Under the pieces are notes generated by a model. It searched no databases. It had not been told where the DNA came from and worked only from the letters and a program-made list of their open reading frames with translations. From positions 248,001 to 312,000 of the forward strand of contig JAPXFQ010001936.1 of assembly GCA_028564705.1 (NCBI GenBank): a stretch of DNA of 64,000 bases. Direction: 5' to 3'. The translations under genes and the position numbers were made by a program. Positions 53,225 to 64,000 of the stretch are shown here, piece by piece. The stretch comes from Apricaphanius iberus (Eukaryota > Chordata > Actinopteri > Cyprinodontiformes > Aphaniidae). Position 1 is the stretch's first letter; each line of letters begins with the position of its first letter.

Positions 53225-53640
53225 AATACATAGTATTTATTAAATTAGAGAGGTAACTCGGAATAATTTCTACGTGGCTTGACTCTGTCTTCCCAGACCC
53301 CCATACGTTCATGGCAGATGATCGCTTGTACTGATCCAGGTTCTGGTTCTGGTTCTGCCGGAGGTTTATTCCTGTTAAAGGGGAGTTTTTCCTCTCCACT
53401 GTCGCTGCATGCTTGCTCAGTATGAGGGTTTGCTGAGGAATTGCTGTTGTTGGAGTCTGCATGATCCGGGCACAACCTCACCTCAATGACTCATCACAAT
53501 CTGCTGGGATTTCTTACATAGAAAACTTTTAACTGATTGGAATGTCTGTAGGAATTTTACTGAAATTACTTTTGTTAAGACCCTTGAGATGACAGTTGTT
53601 GTGAATTGATGCTATGTAAATAAAATTGAATTGAATTGAA
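53225..53640 (+). mobile_element. L2 LINE 3' UTR fragment
   Basis: Contains GTTCTGCCGGAGGTTTATTC, GGAGTTTTTCCTCTCCACTG, CTTGCTCAGTATGAGGG, a spacer and the tail GTAAATAAAATTGAATTGAA. It carries the extended UTR version with GATTTCTTACATAGAAAAC, as at 34480 and 60815. Confidence 0.85.
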
Positions 53641-54189
53641 AAGTGAATTTTAATGCTTGTGTTTTTATATTGTACAGAAACTTGTTAAAAAAATTACCTG
53701 AGTTAAGAGTCTACCGTGCCACGTTAACTTTTGTGAATTAGGATAAATGCCACTTTGGTAAATTAGAAGTTGAGACTTCCTGAGTTCAAATATTAGCCTT
53801 GGGCCAAGATAAATGAATCAGATCCTTAAAATGATAGTCTGGACTTTGTAATAAAAAAGAGAGAGAGGGACATGATTTGAAAAAAATTACCCAAGCTCGC
53901 TCCCCCTCCCTTTCTGATTGGTCTTTGATGTATTTTCAGTGTTGAAGTTAATTGAAATATAAGTGTATTTCTATGTTATGTAGTTAATAAGTCAGCTGTC
54001 TTTCAATTTTTATTTTGGTTGCAAGCTGATATTGAATCATTTTTAACTCTGGCGTTGATTCAATGATTTAACGTTGACAATATATCATGGATTATACCTT
54101 GTTTTTATACCTGTCTGCTATCTGAGTCTTTTTATGTCCATTAATATGTTTATATATATATATAAATAAATTTCTATGATTAAAAAAAC
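53641..54189. other. Intergenic, no gene seen
   Basis: AT-rich, with a short (TA)n tract near 54149-54164. Confidence 0.4.
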
Positions 54190-56070
54190 CCTAAATATTA
54201 TAAAAGTAATCCACTAGGATTATGGATAATGGATTGGATCAAATCGTGAAAATTGTTTTTTTAAACAGAAAAAACGGATTACATAATCGGATTAATTCAC
54301 GTAATCCAATCTTGGTTTTCATCTGGATCAAACCTTTAGTTTGGGTTTTTCAGAACTTTTTTGTAGGATTTGGATCACTTTGATCCAAAAAATCTGGATT
54401 AAACTGATCCCATCAGAAGGGTGGATTCAGTGTGGATTTCATGCCCAAAATGCAATGAAAATTTTAAAAATGTATCAAATAATACTATATTTAGATTATG
54501 CAGTATCTTACAAAAAATTCTATTTATTCATAAGGTTTTAATTTTATTTGTTCATCCGTCTGTCTACAGTGATTATGAAGGTTTTAACGTATTCAGCCTT
54601 TCATCATAGGCCTACAGTAGAAAGAGTTTGGCCCAGACCCGGCGTCATGGGCGGGCCTGGGCGGGCCCGGCCCGCCCATCTGGAGGACGGGCCCGCCCAG
54701 GAAAGATTACACTTCATGTGAATATATTGGCTCAAAACGAACAATAGATGGCGCTCTAGATTACTAATTAGGAGTTTTAGTTTCGGTAAAAGAAGATCCT
54801 TTGGCAGTTTGGCACAACGGTGGTGCATACTTCTTTCCAGCAGGTGGCGAGAATACATGAAGTCATTTTTTACCCGCAGTGATAAAGAAAAAGAAGCACA
54901 CAGCTAATGCAGCAGCATGCTAACTAGTATTTTTGATGTAAAAATTACGAGAAATGCGGCAAAAAGAAGAATTTACTAAAGTTTTAAGCGGCAGGGCAGG
55001 ATACAGAGGAAGACTTATGGACTAAGTACTTTATTAAAGACCATTAACTGGACATAAGGATTGTTTTTGTTTGAGATGACTCGGTGATGTGCAGGTGCAG
55101 CTAAGAACGGTGAGTTGGACATATTTTTCTTAGAGACTCAGTAAAAATGGTTAGCCTACTGTGTCTTAATTTTTGTTTGCATCTTTAATTGGTATACATA
55201 ATTTGAATCAAACAATGAATACTCTTAGCTTTCCAGTAAGGTATGTAGAACAAGTTAGTGACACAAAACGGTAGATTTGACACGGAAGTATGTGTATGTA
55301 ATGTCCACCAGATATATTTATAAACATGCAAAAGGGTTAATTAAAAGACAGTTTACTGAGCCCCCCCAGAAAAACCCACTGCCCCCCCAGGTAATGCCCT
55401 CTGGCGCCGGGTCTGGTTTGGCCTCTTAAAAAATCCCCCAAACAGCTGTCAAAATTGACCAAAAACAATACATTTTATTCCGTCACTAATTGATATATAT
55501 ATTTATCACAATTGAAAATATTTTTGTTTTTAGAATATTTATTAGTGATGCATGCAATGATTACAGAATAACCAAAAAAATGCAAAGAATCACATCATTA
55601 CATTATACACGACATTACGTTTTTTTTTTAATTGAATTCAATACCTCTCTATTTGAAACTTGTTATAAATATGCTCAATGTAGTGTTTGTGGGTGTCAGG
55701 TCTCTGATAAGCGGACTGCTGGAAGTGGATGGGCGTTTTTTTTTGTTTTTTTATGTGTGTCTTTCCGTTTCAAATAAACGTATATTGACCCCACACTGGC
55801 TATTCTACTTCTTTGCTATTTACATATCTATAGTTCTACATTGTGATTTCCTGTCCGGTTTAAGCACTGCTTATCCAGATTTGGTGATCCCGAAACGTTC
55901 CAATCCAGATCAGATTGATCCAATCCGGTGTTGCTTTGAAAAACTGGCTCAAAAGTAAAATGGATTACTTGATAAAGGAGAGCAAAAAAAAAGAAAAAGA
56001 AAAAGGATGACTAAATCCGGATCAATTTTATCCGGATTAAACCTTTTGAAAAACCAGGCCCTGCTATCGG
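54190..56070. repeat. Candidate DNA-element flanks rich in GGATTA/GATCC
   Basis: 54190-54440 and 55870-56070 both contain many GGATTA, GGATCA and GATCC words in opposite orientation (GGTTTTTCAGAAC on the left; GGTTTTTCAAAAGG on the minus strand on the right). They may be the arms of one non-autonomous element split by the hAT at 54634-55415. Ends not determined. Confidence 0.35.
54634..55415. mobile_element. hAT-type MITE with perfect 8-bp TSD
   Basis: Termini CAGACCCGGCGTCA and, on the minus strand, CAGACCCGGCGCCA. Flanked by GTTTGGCC at 54626-54633 and 55416-55423. The 782-bp element has GC-rich ends (GGGCGGGCC repeats) and an AT-rich interior without transposase. Its termini resemble those of the autonomous hAT at 4589-9195 (CAGGCCCGGCC). 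Confidence 0.9.
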
Positions 56071-56129
56071 ATCGGATCCAGTGTGCCTTTCTGAGCGGAA
56101 CCTAAAGAGTAGTCACGGTTTCTGTCGTA

Positions 56130-56374
56130 AATCTGTGTTTGAGACTCCCGGCGGAAGTAAACAACAGGGCGCTAGCAGCGTTAGCTTCCAGGCTTCCCGG
56201 TGTTTATGCTCGGTTATTAGACGGGTTTGAATTATTCCATGTCTGTAGTAATAATCTCAGTTTCTTCGTCAGAGAAAAGAGATCAGAGAGCGACTAACTG
56301 CTGCTGCTGGAGAAATATTCAACAGCACCGATTCATCATCAGCTGGAGAACCCAGATCAGATCAGAACCTCCAG
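56130..56374 (+). promoter_or_regulatory. Promoter and first exon of a second zinc-finger-type gene
   Basis: Homologous to 21175-21441: CCCGGCGGAAGTAAA, GCTAGCAGCGTTAGCTTCC, TTAGACGGGTTTGAAT and the donor AGAACCTCCAG|GTAACG at 56374/56375, followed by ACTAGTTGATACCGCGGAGG as in the first copy. It contains an extra CTGCTGCTGGAGAAATATTC insertion. The coding exon is not in the window and would lie beyond 64000 if the gene has the same structure. Confidence 0.6.
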
Positions 56375-58471
56375 GTAACGTTCAATAAACGGTTCACACA
56401 TACAGAAATGTTTAGGGGAACTAGTTGATACCGCGGAGGTAGCAGGGCCTGTCTATTCTGGTCACAGCTCGATGATTTGCTTTTTTCCCAATCTGCATGT
56501 TGTTGGTTTTTTTCTGTCAGACATTTAAATGAAAAGTTTATATAAATGGATTAAACAGAGATTAGACCGGTAGGGTTTTTTTATTATCTAAAGCTCTCCA
56601 GGCTGCCACTCCGAAAGGCTCATGCTTCCAGACGTTTTAATAGCTGGTAAATGCAACAAAGCTTCAGGGTATAAATAGTTGATACACCCACACAGTTGTT
56701 CCTTTATTAATTATTTAGATATATTATTTTAGCCGATACCGTATTCCAGTTCAGATTTGGGTTTTAACCAATTACTTTTACTCAGTTACAATTTAGAACA
56801 GTTTTAATCCACCAGGGGTTTATGTCAGGGTTTTAATCTGCTGCTTATTGTTTTCATATAGTGTATAGTCGTATCATAATTATGTTATTTAGGGCTTGTT
56901 CTGACATTTCTTTTTCTGAAAAACTCTTTTCTAAATAAGCCCTCCATCTGATGATGACATCAGTAACTATGTAGCCTACTTAAGTAGCTATATTACAGCA
57001 TACCTTTCTACTTTTACCTGAGTAACAATATACGCAAGTAGTGCTCCTCCAACCTGAGTACAATCTGTGGCTAATCTACCCTCTTCTTGTCTAGTTTTGA
57101 CTATTTAAAGGTGAAAACATTAATGTCAATGAAAGAGAATTAAAATATTAACAAATGTTCTTGATTTCAGTCATTTACATGGAGTAAACATCAGATAGCT
57201 GCATATTTCCACCCCCTCTTAATGTCTCCACTGTTCCATAGTAACCATTGTAGTTTACAGCAGAAGACATGTAGGGCCTTTTTTTCTCATTTAACCTGAT
57301 TATTCTTTTGGAAACAGCTGATAATTGTGGTTAAACCACAAGCATGCTAATTATGGGTGTTATGTTTGGACTACAAACCTCTGGGAATTCATGTGACAAA
57401 CCAACGTAAAGCATCATAAAATTATCGAAACTTAAATATACATTTCAACCCATAATTATTCAATCTTTTTATTTTTTAGCTTTTACCAGCATATATCCTC
57501 TGGTTGAGAATAATATTAGACAAGGGAAGTGTGTCTCTGTAGCAACTCTCAGCAGCTTGAAAAGTATTTGTCAATATCTAGTGCTATGTTGAAAAACATA
57601 TATATAAACTGAACTGAATTGATTTGCAAGACCAGATATCGATTTAATTTTTGAACATAGTTCGCCCTTTTTGTATAGCTACGATTGGAAGGAAAAGTCA
57701 GGACGGACAATTTTAGGCTTGAGTTTGAAAGGGTTGAAACAATTTTCCCTGGTCAAATTTTCACCTTGTCTTAACAGTTAAAAACTCTGCTAACAAACAG
57801 AGCGTTTCTCTGAGGCAGGTTGAACAATCAAATAATATAGCACAAATTATTCATTTTTGGACTTTAGTGCAACAGTAAATATAAAAAAGTCTAATTTAAA
57901 AACAAATGGCACCTGAGCTGAAATAAAATGTATCATGAGAATGTATATTCAAATCAGGAATGGATTAACTGAATATTTTACAGATTTAACCGTTTATTAG
58001 AACAGTAATGGAAAAATCTGAAGGCTGTTAATCATTTTTACAGATTAATATTCGCACTTTGTTTTGTGAATGCACAGATACCTCAAACTTTAAGCATGGA
58101 TTCCATGTAAATGAATCAATTAACGAACAGATTCCCAGACATCAAAGCATGTCACTAACCAGGAGTTGACTGCACCTTAAAAAGTTTCTGAGACTTCGGA
58201 GCGTGACTGTAGCCGGTGCGGCTGGTTAGACGCGCTACGATGTGTGTCAAACACCGGCGCCTGCTGCTTTCCTCCCAGGGCCACTGAAGCAGAGTTCATG
58301 GATCAGAAAACTGCCCGTTCAGAGTCTTTTAGACTTCTGATCGGTATAAATGTTTCTTCATTATAAAACTTTGGCTGAAGGTATGCTGGATTCCAGTCTG
58401 CGGAGCGGCAGCGGGTGGATACAATATGCAGAAAAACAAAAAGACTTGAGAAAACTGGACGTTTTTTTAGA
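56375..58471 (+). other. Intron-like sequence after second first exon
   Basis: AT-rich; no gene. A tiny L2 tail piece (ATATATAAACTGAACTGAAT) lies at about 57597-57623. Confidence 0.35.
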
Positions 58472-59085
58472 GGCATGACTAGGGGTGGGCGGTATGACAA
58501 AATTTTCATATCACAGTATTTAAAAAAAACATAACGGTATTACAGTTTTTTACTGTATTTTTTTGCCATAAAAGACCATTCAAATCCACATCATCTTATA
58601 AGAATGAAGAATTTAAAATGTGCTTTAAATGCCCATTTTACTGCCATATGGAATGCATTATATTGTTTTTTTCCAGACACAGTTGAATGATATGAAAATA
58701 ATTAAAATGATTATGATTCTAGTAGAAATTCTTGATGTTTTAAGACTGAAAGTATATATTTTTTAAAACCTCACGTTGATGCAAGCAACAAATTGCATAT
58801 TCTAATTGCTTTGCATGTAGTACTGAAGAATCCCGCTAGGGGGCAGAGTATAGACTCAGATCGGATTTTGCCAGAGAAGAAGTAAAATAAACATGGCGAC
58901 CGTAGGAGATTATTAGCTGCTTAATATTCAGATACCAACAGAAAAAAAGACAGCAGAAGTATCGTAGACGCAGAAGTATCGTAGACGCTATTAATGATTT
59001 CTTTCCTACTGGTTTTGCCGCTGTTGACTGCGTTTACCGACGGTCAAATAGCGCTCAACACTTCCCCCTACTGGTTACTCCCAAA

Positions 59086-60067
59086 CAGTGGCGGCTGGTG
59101 ATAAAAGTTTTTTGGGGGGGGGGCGCAATGCCAAAAATAAATTACTTGCTGTCACGGCGGGGTGTCGATGTGGACCCAAAGGCAGGTAGGCATGGAAGGA
59201 GGCAGATAGGTGAAAGGTTAACGGATTTAATGATGAATAAACTATTTAAATCAACAAACTACAACAATAAACTACTTGTAATAATAAACTATTTACATTA
59301 ACAAACTATTTACAACAATAAACTACTTGAACATACATTTTGCTCTCCTCTCCTTATGGCCGGCAAACTTTTCAATTACTTTCACATCCAGCTAGCCAAC
59401 TGTGTTTAGCATTACACAGATGGGAGAAGCCCGGGGTGTAACTCCGCTCACGGTCACTTGCCAGCTGCTGGATCTTTAAATCGGGTTGGTCCGGTCCAAG
59501 CTCCTTTATCCTTTTTTTTTCCTCCAGCGAACATCTTGTGAAAGGATTGGGTTGTAAAGAAACAACCGAATTTAGTTTAGCCATGTCTCCTGTTTTGTTG
59601 TCTGTCTGTCTCCTCCATCACCTCTTTAAACCCGCGCGCGAGAGAGTGTCGGTGTTTGAGTGACAAGCGCACTGCCAGTGACTTTGATTAACAGCCACGT
59701 ATCATCAATCAATCAGATTGTAGGAAAAAATTACCCCACCGCGCTGATTCTGCACCCCGAGGCGAATCTTTAAGTGACCAATTAGAGACCAGCATGAAGT
59801 CACATGGTAGCCATAAGTTTGGAACATACATACACACTCATTTGGCCGGCGCCCCTTGCTATTAAAAAACGTATAAAACAACCCCAAATAAACCCAATAT
59901 GGAATGGAAAGGCTTAAAAAATTTAAAAAGACCCATTATAAGAAGGAACGCTGAACAGAATTGGTTATGACTTTTTATTACAAAATGTATATTTACTGTG
60001 TATTAATTATTTCTGAAATTTGGATGAGGGCGGCGCCCGAGCGCCCCCTATTGACAAGCCGCCACTG
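59086..60067 (-). mobile_element. Internally deleted hAT transposon nested in MITE
   Basis: Termini CAGTGGCGGCTGGT and, on the minus strand, CAGTGGCGGCTTGT. The 8-bp duplication CTCCCAAA lies at 59078-59085 and 60068-60075. It retains the start of a transposase gene on the minus strand but only 982 bp in total, so it depends on a related full element for movement. Confidence 0.9.
59372..59584 (-). pseudogene. hAT transposase N-terminal fragment
   Basis: A 70-codon frame from ATG (59584): MAKLNSVVSLQPNPF, then EEKKRIKELGPDQPDLKIQQ and RSYTPGFSHLCNAKHSWLAG. This matches the N-terminal region before and into the TTF-type zinc finger of hAT transposases (pattern RSFxxxxWxxxxWLxGC). The rest of the protein is deleted. 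Confidence 0.65.
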
Positions 60068-60394
60068 CTCCCAAAAGCGTTTGTAAAAGGTGTGACGTTC
60101 GGTTTTCGTTTGACATTTTAAAGCCGATAAACTTTTTAAACTATAGACAAGGATCCTCTTTTTGGGAATTACTTCATCAGAATTGTGTGCTTCGTTCCTG
60201 CCAGCAGCTGCAATTAGTTAAAAACTTTATTTTCTACACTGTGGTAGCAGCGAAATCAGTCCTGGCTGAAACACTTCCCCTCATTAAACGTTTCGGAAGT
60301 TATTCACCGGTATAGGGGTATATTAAAAATTCATATCATAACGAAAATAAACAGTGGTTTTCGGTATGAACTGGTATACCGCCCAGGCCTAGGC

Positions 60395-60690
60395 ATGACC
60401 GCGACCAGCTCTTTGTCTCAGGAACAAAAAAAAAGTTTTGAAGAGAGGAGAACCATCCTTGATGAAGAGTTACAGTAAAGCTATCTCTCACAGCAATAAA
60501 CTAAAAGATATCTTCATTTACAGATCAACAGCCAGAGGGTTCTCCAACGAGAGAAAGCTGTAAAAGCTGAGCTCTCAAGAGCTGAGGAATGAATAGAGAA
60601 GCTGGACTGGAGGCCAAGGATCCGAGGGAACCTGAGGTCAAAAAGTCGGCAGTCCAAATAGAGGGAGACATTTTACATATGCCAGGTAAC
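60395..60690 (+). other. Possible exon remnants with coiled-coil-like peptide
   Basis: An ATG at 60395, inside the MITE target duplication, opens a 27-codon frame (MTATSSLSQEQKKSFEERRT, ILDEELQ, stop). About 45 bp later a good acceptor (CATTTACAG, ending 60523) starts a segment with EKAVKAELSRAEE in one frame, interrupted by stops, and CCAG|GTAACA near 60684 looks like a donor. This may be a decayed second exon of the gene whose first exon is at 56130-56374. Confidence 0.3.
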
Positions 60691-60698
60691 ATCTATTC

Positions 60699-62600
60699 AA
60701 TTCAATTCACTTTTATTTATATAGCACCAATTCACAACAAATGTAATCTCAAGGCACTTTAGAACAAAAGTAATTTCAATACAATCATACAAACATTCCA
60801 ATCAGTTATCAGTTTTTTTATGTAAGGAATCCCAACAGATTGTGTTGAGTCATCGACGTGAGATTGTGCCCCGATCATGTAGACTCCAACTAGAGCTATT
60901 CCTCAGCAATCCCACATACTGAGCAAGCATGTAGCGACAGTGGAGAGGAAAAACTCCCCTTTAACAGGAAGAAACCTCCGGCAGAACCAGAACCTAGCTC
61001 AGTACAAGCGGTCATCTGCCACGACCGTCTGGGGGTCTGAGAAGACAGAGAAGAGACAGTATGGAGGATGCTCGGTCACTTTGAGCATCATCTGGACCAA
61101 TGCTCCCCATCCAGCAGGGGGCGTTGTAGCTGAGCAGGGTAACAGACCGTGTGGAGCTTCTATGGGGAAAAAAATACTGAGAGAAAACTGGGTTAACAAT
61201 CACAATAACGGCAGACAAAATATATCTGGAGGGTAGAAGAAGAGCAAAGTAGAAGAGAAAAGAAAAGTGGTCAGTTGTTTGTCAATCCTAGGAACTACCA
61301 GTAGACCTGCATTCTGAGAACAAAGTGCTCTGTTAGGAACATATGGAACAATCAGATCGCTGATGTACGATGGAGCTGATTATTAAGGGCTTTATAAGTA
61401 AGGAGGAGGATCTTGAACTCCATTCTGGATTTTACAGGGAGCCAATGGAGAGAAACAAATACAGGAGAAATGTGATCTCTCTTTTTAATATTCATCAGAA
61501 CTCTTGCTGCAGCATTTTGGATCATCTGAAGGCTTTTAATTGCATTCTGTGGATTTCCTGATAATAAGGAATTACAGTAGTCCAGCCTTGAACTAACAAA
61601 TGCATGGACTAGTTTCTCTGCATCACTCCTGGACAGGACGTTTCTAATTTTAGCAATATTCAGGAGGTAAAAGAATGAAATAATCATTCATCAGGTTTTA
61701 TGGATAAATATAATTGTGTATCATCAGCATAACTGTGGAAATTCATTCCATGTTGTCTAATTATTTTACCAATTGGATGCATATGTATAATAAAGAGAAT
61801 CGGTTCAAGCACAGAACCCTGTGGTACTCCACCAGTAACCCTTGAGTGTGAAGAAGATTTATGATTGATATGAACCAGAATCTGTTGGACAGATATGATT
61901 AAAACCAGCCTAGTGCTGTTCCCTTAATCCCTACAACATGTTTGAGCCTTTCTAAGAGAATATTATGATCGACTGTGTCAAAAGCAGCACTGAGATCTAA
62001 CAAGACCAGAACAGTCACAAATCCATTATCTGAGGCCATTAGAATATCATTAGTAACTTTTACCAGTGCTGTTTCAGTGCTATGATCAGCTCTAAAACCT
62101 GACTGAAATTCCTCAAACAGGTTGTTGCTGTTTAGATGCTCACATACTTGATTAGCAACTATTTTCTCAAGAATTCTGAAAAAGAAAAGAAGGTTAGATA
62201 TAGGTCTGTAGTTAGCTAAATCTTCTTGATCCAGGGAGGGTTTCTTAAGTAAAGGTTTAATTACAGCAACCTTAAATTCCTGAGGCACATATCCATTTAT
62301 TAAAGATAGATTCATCATGTCTAGGATAGGGCCAGTAACCAGAGGGAACACTTCCTTAAATAATTTGGTTGGCATTGGGTCTAACATACAAGTTGAGGGT
62401 TTAGATTAAGCTAATATTTGTGATAATTCCGAAGGTTCAAAAGAGTCAAAATGGTACAGACATAGACATGGTTGTTTATGGATGCACTAAACCAGGAGGC
62501 CAGCCTCCTATGGCTGATTACCTTCTTTTTTAAGGGGGCTACACTGTCTACCGCCAAACAGAGTGAGGAAGTAATAATTTGAAACAGACCATCAATTTTT
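60699..62600 (-). mobile_element. L2-type LINE copy G, decayed
   Basis: Tail ATTCAATTCAATTCACTTTT at 60699 (plus-strand view), a 3' UTR with GGAAAAACTCCCCTTTAACA, then RT coding sequence. The UTR contains no rRNA-like sequence. It is diverged from copies A, B and F, so a related but separate subfamily. Confidence 0.85.
61352..62387 (-). pseudogene. L2 reverse transcriptase pseudogene
   Basis: 62387-61899 encodes LDMMNLSLINGYVPQEFKVA, LLDLSAAFDTVDHN and the preceding RT blocks. 61687-61352 encodes [20 protein letters not shown] and [20 protein letters not shown]. Between them motif C (YADDTQL) is only partly preserved near 61705-61730 and about 400 bp of the expected sequence is deleted. Non-functional. 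Confidence 0.85.
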
Positions 62601-63167
62601 GTCTACGTCACAATGGATTAATACAGCAACATTATCCGTTTACCCGAGGCATCTCCGTCACCTACGCATTAACGGACGGAATAGAGCCAATTTTTCGAAC
62701 TATCCTCCCTTCACAAGTTGAAGAGACTAAAAGTATAGTTAATGAGAAACGATACTGCAACAGCAGACAGACCGACCATGAGAAGTTATGTCATACCCCT
62801 TGCTGTCCTGTTTGGGAATTGCTTTGAAAAGCTGACAGAAAAGGAGCACTATAAATGAAAAATGTCTCCGTCAATACGTCTGCGTCTGGGTGCAAACTTG
62901 CTGACGGAGAAGTAGAAAACTAGGTTTAAGGTCACAAAATCATTTGTTGTCAATTTTTTTATAAATATTTATCAGCTTTGATAAACTATGTAAAGAATAA
63001 TTCATATTATAAATTCATGTTTTGTATTATCAATATTTATAGGTTCAACAACGCAGTTAAGTTTGTTGGCATTTGTTTACTCCTGCTGTGTTCCCTGGTC
63101 TTTTTGTCTCATTAGCTTCTTAATTGAGTGGAGTTTTCAAAGCTTCTACAACACCCCTAGCAGTAGG
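62601..63167. other. Intergenic, no gene seen
   Basis: Contains CGTC-rich words (TCCGTCACCTACGC; GTCAATACGTCTGCGTCTGG) near 62650-62900 that may be the worn ends of a DNA element. No gene. Confidence 0.3.
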
Positions 63168-63260
63168 GGTGGGGGAAAAATCCATTCATATAAGAATCTA
63201 GATTCTTTGCGTAACGATTTTGAATCGATTAAAAAAAAATTAAATAGATTTAAAAAATAT
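63168..63260. mobile_element. MITE end fragment
   Basis: GGGGTGGGGGAAAAATCCAT, GAATCTAGATTCTTTGCG, AACGATTTTGAATCGATT: a widespread fish repeat with short internal palindromes. Only one end is present. Confidence 0.45.
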
Positions 63261-63299
63261 ATATTTCTGTTTTTTTTACATGCAGCCCAGGCTTAGAAA

Positions 63300-63890
63300 A
63301 AAAGTTCACTTTATTATTAAGAATATTTAAGTATGTAGTGTAGAAGCCAAAATTTGGGCCTGCGTGGCACGTGTAATCAACACGTGCATCAATTCTGAGA
63401 AGCTGAGAAGATGTACGTGGTATTTCCACGAAAGACTTGTCATTAAGCGATTCTAGGAAATGTTTTGCTCCCAGCTTTTCTGGCCTCTTCAGAACCAGAC
63501 AAATAGGCGCCTGAAGATAAACTAATGTCGGAGCCAAGCGGTTGCGCTGGCCAAGAACACCAGATGTTTCCCGTGGGTGACGCAATGATTAAGTGTAAGA
63601 GATAGGGCTCCTTTTAGAGGAGCGAGGGTTTTTCGTTGGTCTTGCTGGGATCTCAGCGTGGAAGATAGGATGCTTTCTGCTCAGAGATAAGGTATGTCAA
63701 TTGTTAACAGACAATGGATACAGAATGTTGGATATCGAGGTCAATGACCTCTGTAGCATTGTATTGAGGACCGAAGATCCAATAAAACCCGGCTGAAGCT
63801 ACATTCTAGAACAGAAGCTGTGTTGTCTTGAGTCTTCATTATAACTATATATCTATATCTATGTTTTGCATGTAATGAACACCAACAACA
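63300..63890 (+). mobile_element. 5' LTR of a third LTR element running off the window
   Basis: Ends ACCAACAACA just before a primer-binding-site-like sequence. Contains a polyadenylation signal CCAATAAAACCC at about 63780-63790. The left boundary was not identified; the start given is approximate. The element body lies beyond 64000. Confidence 0.5.
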
Positions 63891-63912
63891 TTTGGCGAGC
63901 CAGCCAGGAGAC
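63891..63912 (+). promoter_or_regulatory. Primer-binding site of third LTR element
   Basis: TTTGGCGAGCCAGCCAGGAG directly after the LTR end. It differs from the tRNA-Lys-like sites at 25684 and 50889, so this element belongs to a different LTR family. Confidence 0.5.
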
Positions 63913-64000
63913 GAACCTAGAATCTTCTGATTTGGCGAGCTTAGCCAAGGTCTGACGGCAGCCGAACGCACCCCGGCTTCAGGGGAGAAAGGCCGGCCAA

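Larger units (their letters stand above)
58480..60391. mobile_element. hAT-type MITE (family 1, copy 2) with nested hAT
   Basis: Begins TAGGGGTGGGCGGTAT, ends ATACCGCCCAGGCCTA, with GGCATGAC duplicated at 58472-58479 and 60392-60399. Same family as 26206-27077. Its interior is interrupted at 59086-60067; without this and its 8-bp duplication the copy is about 920 bp, close to the 872 bp of copy 1. Confidence 0.88.

Noticed and set aside
58303..58509. 68-codon minus-strand frame
   Set aside because: Crosses the MITE boundary at 58480 and its target duplication, so it is not an ancestral gene; no domain.
1..64000. tRNA genes
   Set aside because: Looked for A- and B-box-like pairs with cloverleaf potential; only primer-binding-site sequences complementary to tRNA ends were found.

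Overview
The window looks like an accessory, transposon-packed stretch of a teleost fish chromosome. The evidence is the repeat fauna: L2/CR1-type LINEs with the AATTGAATTGAATTGAA-type tail, a Rex3/RTE-like tail ending in GATG repeats, a complete L1-clade LINE, Tc1 elements, hAT and PIF/Harbinger-type elements, fish-type LTRs, and a long C2H2 zinc-finger gene with introns. No bacterial or viral genome organisation is present. The species cannot be fixed from the sequence.

Layout. 1-4580: 3' half of an L2-type LINE (open reading frame intact as far as seen), small gene remnants and a Rex3-like tail. 4581-9203: complete autonomous hAT transposon with 8-bp target-site duplication (TSD), a two-exon transposase gene with one frameshift, and a 36-bp coding minisatellite. 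9298-10951: decayed Tc1 element. 11-19.8 kb: LINE graveyard, including a minus-strand L2 split by a plus-strand LINE of a second subfamily. 21.2-35.3 kb: zinc-finger gene, with a non-coding first exon near 21.2-21.44 kb and a single coding exon at 32.0-34.46 kb encoding 19 C2H2 fingers. Its ~10.5-kb intron holds a Tc1 fragment, an LTR split by a Harbinger-like element that is itself split by an L2 LINE, several MITEs and a LINE esterase remnant. 35.3-42.1 kb: intergenic with MITEs, LINE fragments and a duplicated piece of the zinc-finger gene intron. 42136-50521: full-length minus-strand L1 LINE with both ORFs intact, a ~3.4-kb very GC-rich 3' UTR and 8-bp flanking repeats. 50.5-56 kb: LTR with primer-binding site, Rex3-like tail, L2 tail, hAT MITE. 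56.1-64 kb: promoter and first exon of a second gene homologous to the zinc-finger gene's 5' end, followed by nested MITEs, a decayed minus-strand L2 and an LTR with primer-binding site running off the right edge.

The most unusual signal is a ~366-bp antisense segment of 28S ribosomal RNA inside the 3' UTR of one L2 LINE (24264-24629). A 51-bp remnant of the same segment sits in the homologous UTR of a second copy (1844-1894), and a third copy lacks it. This suggests a LINE lineage that captured rDNA sequence and was then propagated. The only clear host gene is the zinc-finger gene, whose 3' UTR is apparently built from an L2 tail and a Tc1-type MITE.
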